Source: Leyella stercorea (GTDB taxonomy: Bacteria > Bacteroidota > Bacteroidia > Bacteroidales > Bacteroidaceae). From it: a stretch of DNA of 48,942 bases. Made by a program: the position numbers and the translations under genes. Position 1 is the stretch's first letter, and each line of letters begins with the position of its first letter. Of the stretch, positions 42,568-48,942 are shown piece by piece. The stretch lies in assembly GCF_021531355.1 (NCBI RefSeq), contig NZ_JADYTS010000013.1, positions 1 through 48,942 on the forward strand, written 5' to 3'. The notes beneath the pieces were generated by a model that was given only the letters and a program-made list of their open reading frames with translations, ran no database searches and had not been told where the DNA came from.

Positions 42568-45276
42568 TTAAGACATTCGCTCTATACACCTTTCTATGTC
42601 TTCCTTCACAATGACTTTGAGTGTCTTTTTATTGTATTCCGTAGTTTTAGCCAGTCTATTAGCTTGTTGCTCAATTGTTTTCTCAAAAAGATTCCTTACA
42701 AAGCGTGCATTACCAAAATCTATTTGTTTTTGGGAAAGTACATTTAACAAATACATTTTTGCAAATACTTTTGCATCCAAGGATAATTCATACTCTTGTT
42801 TTTGGAGATAGAACTCAAAAATGTCCATTAATTCCACTGCATTATAATCTGGAAAGTTAATATATCTATTGAAACGAGATTTTAGCCCAGGATTGGAATT
42901 TACAAACATCTTCATTTCATTTTCATATCCAGCAAGAACAACAACCAATCTATCACGATGGTCTTCCATGCGCTTTAGCAATGTTGCAATAGCCTCATGT
43001 CCATAATCTTGGGCTCCACCTTGTGCCAAGGTATAAGCTTCATCTATAAATAAAACGCCATCAAGTGCACTATCAATTATTTTGTTTGTTTTCACAGCTG
43101 TTTGCCCAATATATTCAGCAACAAGTCCAGACCTATCAGTTTCAATAAGTTGCCCTTTTTTAAGCACACCTAATTCTTTTAAGATTCCTGCTAACAACCG
43201 TGCTACAGTTGTCTTTCCGGTGCCAGGGTTTCCTGTAAAAATACAATGAAGTGATATCTTGGTTTCAGGAAGTCCCTGCTCAAGTCGTTTTTGATTCAAC
43301 TTGATGAAATTAGCCCAAAAAAAAACTTCATCCTTCACAGAACTGAGACCTATTAATGACTTTAACTCTTCTTGGCAACTATCATAATGAACTTTCTCTC
43401 CTTTTTTACATCTGCTATCTTTACTTGATAATTCCTCTATTTCCACTAACTTTTTATTGCTCTCCATATTTTTAAAGACATATTCCTTTTGGAACAATCG
43501 GTATCCTGATAGTTTTTTTTCAGTAACAACAGAAGAGTTATGACAAGATGAAAACATAGGTTTTAGTTCTTCTATAGTTTTTATTAATACTTCACGTGGT
43601 CTTGAACCATTTGCAGGACCAAGAATTCCCAATGTCTCTAATTGGTCCATAAGTCTTCCTGCTCTATTATATCCAATAGAGAAACTTCGCTGTAGAAAAG
43701 AAGTTGAGCCGATTTGACTTGATACTATAAATTCCGCAGCATTTGGTAGAATAGGATCCAGATTGTCAACTGTCGTCTTATCTTGCTCACATGATATAAC
43801 TGGAAGTCCCATTGGTTCAACAGGACCAGGTTGAATATAAATATAGTCAGTAACCTCCATTATTTCCTCCGTCGTAATTAAAGCACTCTGTAATAATGAA
43901 GAACTACCATCAAGAATATAAAGAAACTCACCATTGTTTTTTAATTCTTCAACATTATCTACTAGTTTTACTGCAGAGGATTCTATTGAGCAACATTTAA
44001 AAATGATTTTTACTTGAAAAGCCTCTATTATATTCTGATTAATAACAGATTCTACTGTTTGATTAGTGGTCGCTATAACATAAATCCCTACTGTAGCACC
44101 ATATTTGCATAAATAGCTTAAAGACATTTCTGTTTCCTCAGGATCTTTCATCATTAATTTTCCGAATTCATCAATGACTACAATTATAGAAGCCCAAAAC
44201 TCATGTCCATCTGCTATTTCTAACTGACAATTTACATATTTATTATTATATTCTTCTATATCATGTGTATCAGTCTTCTTTAGCATGTTCTTACGTATAT
44301 CTACCAACCTACATAAGCTATTTAATGTATTATAAGCAGCTGTTGTGTTAATAACAACAGGCTCCTCTTGCTCTTCTATGGCGGCCATAAAGGATTTTGA
44401 AATCTTAGAAAATTTCGTTAACGAGTCCTTATTCATATCCAACATAACAAACTTTATTTCATTTGGATGTTTTTTGAATAACAGAGAAAGAATCATACAT
44501 TCCAACAAATTAGATTTTCCACTTTTTCTATCTCCAACAATGAGGATACTATGAAGCAGTGCCAAATCTACAATACCATTTTCCCCACTAATTGGTCGAC
44601 CCAAAATTAGTGGTAAAGCCATTTTACATTTTTGAAATTCACCTGTCTTAACTATACTTCTAATGGAATTTTTATGCATATCCATTTCTTCCAAAAGATT
44701 TGGATTTGGATAGCTATATCTTGCAAATGGTTCCTTAGGATTTAGTGGCATAGAAATATAGGTTTGTCGGTTATTATGTGATATATTATCGACTATTTCT
44801 TCCTTTTGTCTAGACTTTTCTATCTCAGAAAAAGAATGCATAGTTTTTTCTTGTTCATCAATATCTGTTTTGCCTTGCACATTATCTTTTTTAGATACAA
44901 ACACAAGATAAAGTACCAACATTATACAAACGATAATACTTACACAAAATACTAAAGGAATCCATCCAAACTTGATTTGAATTCCTACAGCAATAACCAA
45001 AATCAATAAAAAAAGTAAACAAAATAAACAAGAAATGGTTCCACTAGAATTAGAAACCGTATTAACAGAGACTTCTTTCTGTTTACTTTTACTTATTCCT
45101 GTCTTCTTTACATATGATATACCTGTACCAGGCACACTTATATGAGCTGTTGTTCCGGTTGGTCCAAAAGTAACACCTACCCCACGTTTACCTATAGATG
45201 TGCTAATTCCTTTTTTCCCAAAGTTCAGACGAACACCTGGAGCTATTTTAACCGATTTCCTTATTCTTAATCCCAT
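42568..45276 (-). CDS. DUF4236-2TM-FtsK-FtsK gamma-CbbX AAA+ fusion ATPase
   Basis: A 902-residue composite protein. Residues 1-58 match DUF4236 (GLRIRKSVKIAPGVRLNFG, GISTSIGKRGVGVTFGP). Two membrane helices follow (about 83-99 and 104-127). An FtsK/SpoIIIE motor (about 200-480) has Walker A GDRKSGKS (248-255) and Walker B IIVVIDEF (364-371). A winged helix like FtsK gamma (about 507-568, ILPNAAEFIVSSQ and SIGYNRAGRLMDQLE) follows. The C-terminus is a CbbX/SpoVK-type AAA+ (about 640-880) with Walker A GNPGTGKTT (682-690), Walker B LFIDEA and GLKSRFNR. It predicts a membrane-anchored DNA translocase joined to a remodelling ATPase. AT-rich; no close named homologue is recalled. Confidence 0.85.
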   Translation of the reverse strand: MGLRIRKSVKIAPGVRLNFGKKGISTSIGKRGVGVTFGPTGTTAHISVPGTGISYVKKTGISKSKQKEVSVNTVSNSSGTISCLFCLLFLLILVIAVGIQIKFGWIPLVFCVSIIVCIMLVLYLVFVSKKDNVQGKTDIDEQEKTMHSFSEIEKSRQKEEIVDNISHNNRQTYISMPLNPKEPFARYSYPNPNLLEEMDMHKNSIRSIVKTGEFQKCKMALPLILGRPISGENGIVDLALLHSILIVGDRKSGKSNLLECMILSLLFKKHPNEIKFVMLDMNKDSLTKFSKISKSFMAAIEEQEEPVVINTTAAYNTLNSLCRLVDIRKNMLKKTDTHDIEEYNNKYVNCQLEIADGHEFWASIIVVIDEFGKLMMKDPEETEMSLSYLCKYGATVGIYVIATTNQTVESVINQNIIEAFQVKIIFKCCSIESSAVKLVDNVEELKNNGEFLYILDGSSSLLQSALITTEEIMEVTDYIYIQPGPVEPMGLPVISCEQDKTTVDNLDPILPNAAEFIVSSQIGSTSFLQRSFSIGYNRAGRLMDQLETLGILGPANGSRPREVLIKTIEELKPMFSSCHNSSVVTEKKLSGYRLFQKEYVFKNMESNKKLVEIEELSSKDSRCKKGEKVHYDSCQEELKSLIGLSSVKDEVFFWANFIKLNQKRLEQGLPETKISLHCIFTGNPGTGKTTVARLLAGILKELGVLKKGQLIETDRSGLVAEYIGQTAVKTNKIIDSALDGVLFIDEAYTLAQGGAQDYGHEAIATLLKRMEDHRDRLVVVLAGYENEMKMFVNSNPGLKSRFNRYINFPDYNAVELMDIFEFYLQKQEYELSLDAKVFAKMYLLNVLSQKQIDFGNARFVRNLFEKTIEQQANRLAKTTEYNKKTLKVIVKEDIERCIERMS

Positions 45277-45390
45277 GACATCCTATCTTTTTTATTTGTT
45301 TTTACTATATGTTTACCTAATTAAACCCAAGATTTTTATTCAATCAATATTAGTACAACTTTTCTTCATCGATATATACCAAACAACATC

Positions 45391-46305
45391 TTACTTGCTG
45401 AAAATATCGGTGATGCTCTTTATTTTAAGGCACATATCCATTAACCAATTACAAGCCTCATCCCAATTTACAGAATCATTAATATCTATGTTTTTACTAA
45501 TTAGAAAGCGACTTGCCTTCTTCGCTTTTCTCCATTCAATGGAATCTAAAGCTTTTTCTATTTCAGTTCTTTTTTCAAAGAATAGATTATAGATATCTTT
45601 ATTATCTGGTATGTACAAACCTGCATTAATTTTATTCTTTTGGAAATGTACTTCCATACTGAGATGATAATCCGAACTACCCATACTTATATCATACCAA
45701 TTCTGAGGATGAGCCTTTCGTTTTCTAAAAGTATGGGCAAACATTGTATTGTAATCCCATAGCTCTACAAAATGTTGCCAAAATTGGATTTGCAAAGATT
45801 GGGTTTTGATGACACCTACATTTTTCATAGCCTTTGCCCAGTCATTTGGACGCTCCACAACATTAAATTTTGGAGCAGGTTCACTATTGCCAATTTTCCA
45901 TACTTCAATATCTATCAAAAAGAATGCGGAGCTATCATCTGTGTGCTGATTGAGCCATTCTATGGCTTTTTTGTGTTCATCACGAGCTCTTCTTACTATC
46001 CAAATAATAACTTCAGCATCTTTTCCCGAAGCATAAATTATGATCTTTCCTAAGTGATCGTGATTGGTTTCTTCTAACTGATTTTCAATAATGAATTTCC
46101 GTCCTGTTCCTTCTTCTGTGGCAAATAGATCAACATTAAAATCTCCTACACTTGACTCTTGTTCCTCTAAAACTAAATCAATCCCAATAACATCACTTAG
46201 CACACAAAGGTTTTCTTCTTTAGCCAACCATGGTGTGAAGTCATTTGCCTCATGTTTCCATATGGAACGCAAATCTGTTATCTGTTCTAATTTACCAAGC
46301 TTCAT
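45391..46305 (-). CDS. DUF4268 protein with nuclease-like N-terminus
   Basis: A 304-residue protein. The N-terminal half resembles an endonuclease-fold domain: SSVGDFNVDLFATEE and KFIIENQLEETNHDHLGK (Asp55/Asp59, Glu74-X-Gln76) followed by IIYASG and IIWIVRRARDEH. The C-terminal half (about 165-300) fits DUF4268 (FWQHFVELW, SMEVHFQKNKINAGLYI, FEKRTEIEKAL). Such proteins are frequent in defence islands and near restriction systems, and probably cut or bind DNA; activity is inferred. Its promoter region contains a decayed HTH gene at 46318-46513. Confidence 0.8.
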   Translation of the reverse strand: MKLGKLEQITDLRSIWKHEANDFTPWLAKEENLCVLSDVIGIDLVLEEQESSVGDFNVDLFATEEGTGRKFIIENQLEETNHDHLGKIIIYASGKDAEVIIWIVRRARDEHKKAIEWLNQHTDDSSAFFLIDIEVWKIGNSEPAPKFNVVERPNDWAKAMKNVGVIKTQSLQIQFWQHFVELWDYNTMFAHTFRKRKAHPQNWYDISMGSSDYHLSMEVHFQKNKINAGLYIPDNKDIYNLFFEKRTEIEKALDSIEWRKAKKASRFLISKNIDINDSVNWDEACNWLMDMCLKIKSITDIFSK

Positions 46306-46317
46306 GTTCTAAAAATT

Positions 46318-46513
46318 TTATTCAAAGTTTATAAAATCGCTCACATGGCTTCCTGTAATTCGGAGAATCTTTTCATAGTTGCCAAATAAGGTTGTGCGGT
46401 ATTTGTACACCGCTTGAAAACTATAGTTTAATTTACTCTAAGTTGTTCCGCCAACCATTTATTGGTCCCTTCTTCTTAAAGAATACCAATTTAAGCTTAT
46501 TTAAATTTCCCAT
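46318..46513 (-). pseudogene. Decayed XRE-type HTH regulator
   Basis: From an ATG at 46513 the minus strand reads MGNLNKLKLVFFKKKG. Frame shifts then give INKWLAEQLRVN, CTNTAQPYLATMKRFSELQE and HVSDFINFE, ending at TAA 46318. Put together, these match the common Bacteroidales regulator layout (TNKWLAEQLG..., KWCTNT.QPSLETL..., VDI.DLI). At least two frameshifts and an in-frame stop interrupt it. A -7 box lies just upstream. Its loss would remove a regulator that normally precedes restriction-like genes. Confidence 0.7.
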
Positions 46514-46537
46514 ATTGTCAATAAATTGTTTTGATTG

Positions 46538-46545
46538 CAAATATA
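46538..46545 (-). promoter_or_regulatory. -7 promoter element before the HTH pseudogene
   Basis: TATATTTG on the minus strand, 25 bp before the pseudogene ATG. It could still transcribe the DUF4268 gene through the decayed frame. Confidence 0.55.
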
Positions 46546-46695
46546 ATAATTTAATATGATAAAAAGTAAAAAGCCTCAAAACTTATAATTAATTATAACA
46601 AACTTGTGCTTTATGTAATATGGTTTGTTCTTATTTGTTTTTTAGTAATTCGCGTCCTGTTAAAATCGAGACACTAATGAGATGATATATATATC

Positions 46696-46756
46696 AAATC
46701 ACTGCTGTCCAAAGAAAAAATCATGTCCAAGATTTTTCTTTGGACAGCAGTGATTT
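46696..46756. repeat. 24-bp perfect inverted repeat
   Basis: Arms 46696-46719 and 46733-46756 are perfectly complementary over 24 bp around a 13-nt loop. The DUF1016 gene's last codons and stop (46699) lie within the hairpin. It may be a terminator or a short inserted palindrome. Confidence 0.75.
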
Positions 46757-47775
46757 AGATTCATATTTCTTTCCTCACTAAACGCCTTAATCTCGTCAGC
46801 AAGGACTTTCTGTAATTTCTCTTTTGGTATTATCAGCTGATAATCCGCCACTCCAATAGGCTTGCCCATATCTTCAAGTGCGAGTTCCACCTCTACACGG
46901 TCTTTTTCAGCACAGAGGATTATGCCAATGGAACGGTTCTCGTCTGCACCACGCTCAAGACGGTCGAGCAGAGAAAGATAATAGTTCATCTTTCCTGCAT
47001 ATTCTGGCTTGAAAGCACCAATCTTTAGGTCAACGGCAACAAGACTACGCAGCCCACGATGGAAAAACAGCATATCCACCTTACTTTCCTTGCCGTTATA
47101 TTCCAACACATGCTGGTTGCCTATGAACGTGAAGCCATTGCCGAGTTCCATAAGGAAACGTGTGATGGCTTTTACAAGACGGTCTTCAAGTTCAAGCTCC
47201 AAAATAGGACTGGTCACCCCCAAGAAGCCGAGATTATAGCTGCTGCTGAACACTTCGTTGGCATACTGCACTTGTTCTGCAGGAAGAGTTCGGTCGAAAT
47301 TGTTGTCTACTCTTGCCAATGCCTGTGTCTCATACATATTGAGTTTGATGGCATTGAGCAACAAGTCGCGATTCCAACCTTTTTCCACCGTCTTTGTGGC
47401 ATAATAGAGTGTTGCATCATCATCTAATTCTTTGCTCAAAAGCAACATATTATGTGACCACGGCAAAAGTGCAACGCTGCGTTGCACTTTCTCATTATGT
47501 CCTGCGTAACGCTCATAGAATTTCTTCATGTTCCAAAGTTGGCGTGGTAAAACACCCATTTTAGGGTATCGTTCTTTTAGGTCTGCCGACAATCTTTTTA
47601 CAACGCTGTCACCATACCCACTTTCAATTTTGCGTTCATGAAGCATTTGGCCAATTTCCCAATATGCGGTAGAGACATAGCCATTGAGAAGGTCAGCCTC
47701 TTCCACTTCAAGCAGTTTGCAATCTCCATAAGATTGGCCATATTTAGGAATAAGTTTGAATACAAAGATAGACAT
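46699..47775 (-). CDS. DUF1016/YhcG-type PD-(D/E)XK nuclease
   Basis: About 358 residues. The DUF1016 N-terminal part has AYWEIGQMLHERK, YGDSVVKRLSADLKERYP and RQLWNMKKFYERY. The C-terminal nuclease carries SKVDMLFFHRGLRSLVAVDLK (shortened here) with Asp and Asp-Leu-Lys as the PD-(D/E)XK core. The usual N-terminus is not convincing: residues 1-30 read like promoter sequence, and a better start, ATG 47741 (MANLMEIANC), is in another frame, suggesting a 5' frameshift or an atypical start. The last 18 residues are encoded by a hairpin. Found in phage-defence contexts; function inferred. Confidence 0.78.
   Translation of the reverse strand: MSIFVFKLIPKYGQSYGDCKLLEVEEADLLNGYVSTAYWEIGQMLHERKIESGYGDSVVKRLSADLKERYPKMGVLPRQLWNMKKFYERYAGHNEKVQRSVALLPWSHNMLLLSKELDDDATLYYATKTVEKGWNRDLLLNAIKLNMYETQALARVDNNFDRTLPAEQVQYANEVFSSSYNLGFLGVTSPILELELEDRLVKAITRFLMELGNGFTFIGNQHVLEYNGKESKVDMLFFHRGLRSLVAVDLKIGAFKPEYAGKMNYYLSLLDRLERGADENRSIGIILCAEKDRVEVELALEDMGKPIGVADYQLIIPKEKLQKVLADEIKAFSEERNMNLNHCCPKKNLGHDFFFGQQ
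47763..47770 (-). promoter_or_regulatory. -7 promoter element overlapping the DUF1016 start
   Basis: TATCTTTG on the minus strand sits inside the first codons of the long frame. The 17 bases TACAAAGATAGACATAA at 47761-47777 are identical to 25999-26015 at the XRE promoter. Transcription from here would start near 47756, favouring a start codon downstream. Confidence 0.5.
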
Positions 47776-47956
47776 AAAACATAACAATCTCACATAAAAA
47801 CAACGGAATTTATGTTTATTTATTAACTTGGTGAAGTTCTCTCACCGTAAATCAAACGGATATAACCATCTAAAATCGTGTAAAAAATATAAAACTCGGC
47901 AATTTCATAAAAGCAAAAATCCTAACTACTCAATATCAAGCAGTTAGGATTTCTTA

Positions 47957-48041
47957 TGGTGCGCCTGAAAGGACTCGAACCTTCACGTCGCAGGACACTA
48001 GATCCTAAGTCTAGCGCGTCTACCAATTCCGCCACAAGCGC
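47957..48041 (-). tRNA. tRNA-Leu (UAG)
   Basis: The minus strand folds as a type II tRNA: acceptor GCGCTTG/CAGGCGC, D-arm GGCGGAATTGGTAGACGCG, anticodon stem CTAGA/TCTAG with loop CTTAGGA (anticodon TAG, reading CUA), a long variable arm typical of Leu, TTCGAGTCC in the T-arm, and an encoded CCA at 47957-47959. It forms the right border of the accessory island. Confidence 0.95.
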
Positions 48042-48075
48042 AGTGGGGTTTGTCGTTTGTTTTTCAAAACTTTTG

Positions 48076-48083
48076 CAAAGTTA
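48076..48083 (-). promoter_or_regulatory. -7 promoter element for tRNA-Leu
   Basis: TAACTTTG on the minus strand, 34 bp before the tRNA 5' end, matches TAnnTTTG. It shows that the host chromosome continues at least to about 48084, before the IS end. Confidence 0.55.
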
Positions 48084-48099
48084 ATGAAAAAAGTTGGAA

Positions 48100-48183
48100 C
48101 TCACAAAATATTAATGTGCTATTTAAATTCAAGTGATGTGCTATTTGAAAATGATTCGGCTCATATAATATTGTTGTGTTTTT
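48100..48183. repeat. Repeats at the probable IS end
   Basis: CTCACAAAATATTAATGTG (48100-48118) and CTCATATAATATTGTTGTG (48160-48178) are related direct repeats, and ATGTGCTATTT occurs twice (48114-48124, 48136-48146). They lie between the tRNA promoter and the transposase stop, where the insertion sequence end and its transposase-binding sites are expected. The exact terminus is not determined. Confidence 0.45.
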
Positions 48184-48198
48184 AACAATCTGCATTTC

Positions 48199-48942
48199 TT
48201 ATGCAAACAACTGTTTTACCCTATAAAGATAGAACTTCAGATCGTTCACTCCTCTGAATTCTGCCCTGAATGTTTTTAGCTTGCAGTTGAACGATTCTGC
48301 ACTGGCGTTAGTTCTTTTGTCATTGAAGAAATTCAGTATTCTGTCATAATGGCTTTGAAACGTTTTGATGACTGTATTAAACTCTTCACAGTTCCATTGC
48401 TCAACCTGATTAAACCATAATGCGAGTTTAGGTCGTGCCACGTCCTTGTTATCGTAATCCGAATATATCTTACCCAATCTTAAAGCAAGATAATAAAACT
48501 CTTTCATGTCCGGGAATCGACAGAACAGAACCTTGGCTCTTTCTGCTTGTGATTCGGTCCAGTCATTCGGCTTTCTTACAAGTAACCTGCTGCATCTTAC
48601 CATAAGCTGCTTAAGAGTGTCTCCACAGCTTAATATCTCAGGCTTGTATTCAAGCCCTTTCTCCTTGTACAAAGCACGCATGCGATTATCCTCTGCCATC
48701 ACTTCCCAACGGTGCTTTATACGTAAGTCCTGAAGAGCATCATACATAAGTTTCTGCACATGGAATCGGTCAACGACCTGCTCTGCATTGGGAAAACACT
48801 TACGTACTATCTTATACATAGAGTTTGACATGTCCATAGTAACAGACTTGACTATTGCACGTTTGCCGGCAGGAAGACGCTGTAACTTCTTGATTATAAA
48901 GTCTGATTTCACTCCCTTTACCATTGCAACCAGCGTACCCTT
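48199..48942 (-). CDS. ISL3-family transposase, partial
   Basis: About 247 C-terminal residues of a transposase that runs off the right edge; the frame stays open upstream of the first internal Met. Catalytic-type acidic residues are visible: Asp in VKSVTMDMSNSMYKIV, Asp in EQVVDRFHVQKLM and Glu in TNASAESFNCKLKTFRAEF. These match the DDE core of the ISL3 family, and the end GVNDLKFYLYRVKQLFA is typical of its C-terminus. It is read toward the tRNA and the island. Whether the element is intact cannot be told here. Confidence 0.88.
   Translation of the reverse strand, partial: KGTLVAMVKGVKSDFIIKKLQRLPAGKRAIVKSVTMDMSNSMYKIVRKCFPNAEQVVDRFHVQKLMYDALQDLRIKHRWEVMAEDNRMRALYKEKGLEYKPEILSCGDTLKQLMVRCSRLLVRKPNDWTESQAERAKVLFCRFPDMKEFYYLALRLGKIYSDYDNKDVARPKLALWFNQVEQWNCEEFNTVIKTFQSHYDRILNFFNDKRTNASAESFNCKLKTFRAEFRGVNDLKFYLYRVKQLFA

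Overview
The window looks like chromosomal DNA of a Bacteroidales bacterium, most likely Prevotellaceae. The grounds are: repeated TAnnTTTG promoter elements (the -7 box of Bacteroidetes sigma-ABfr) instead of E. coli-type promoters; weak Shine-Dalgarno sites; a 1246-residue PurL; a K+-dependent-type membrane pyrophosphatase; a GSCFA protein; a five-repeat DUF349 protein; a DivIC-type septum protein; and BspA-type leucine-rich repeats. Core genes have balanced base composition, while three blocks are visibly AT-rich and look acquired.

Layout. 0-0.4 kb: iterated 17-bp repeats and a 20-bp inverted repeat around a 75-bp segment with a promoter-like sequence (possible invertible promoter). 0.4-3.9 kb: small protein, OmpA-type protein, repeat-rich coiled-coil lipoprotein, terminator. 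3.9-12.1 kb (minus): DivIC, membrane protein, DUF4369 lipoprotein, dihydroorotase, stand-alone methionine synthase activation domain, metallophosphoesterase, then an AT-rich XhoI/PaeR7I-type restriction-modification pair, then plsC. 12.2-17.4 kb (plus): dnaX, YfhO-like membrane protein, GSCFA protein, ending in a very strong hairpin. 17.6-23.4 kb (minus): TonB-dependent receptor, DUF349 protein, gltX. 23.5-25.5 kb (plus): 7TM-HD phosphohydrolase. 25.6-28.1 kb (minus): XRE regulator with a palindromic operator, a repeat-filled gap, FadL-type porin. 28.5-33.6 kb (plus): purL, a 225-bp element with terminal inverted repeats, a two-subunit chromate-family transporter. 33.7-40.6 kb (minus): M28 peptidase, LRR-GH20 hexosaminidase, hppA, a gap with a Phe-rich mini-ORF and a long hairpin, Ala-rich lipoprotein.

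40.7-47.8 kb is an AT-rich accessory island, all on the minus strand: DUF1016/YhcG nuclease, a decayed HTH gene, a DUF4268 nuclease-like protein, a 902-residue DUF4236-2TM-FtsK-FtsK gamma-CbbX AAA+ protein, an AlbA_2/GHKL ATPase and a paralogue fragment. It sits between the lipoprotein gene and tRNA-Leu(UAG), beyond which lies a partial ISL3-family transposase. The fusion ATPase and its neighbours are the best candidate for an undescribed system, probably genome defence or DNA/protein translocation; this is inference from domains and context.

Together the core genes serve envelope biogenesis (plsC, DivIC, OmpA, YfhO, porins), nucleotide synthesis (pyrC, purL), translation and replication (gltX, dnaX) and ion energetics (hppA). 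Two features may touch cobalamin: the methionine synthase reactivation domain and a BtuB-like receptor.
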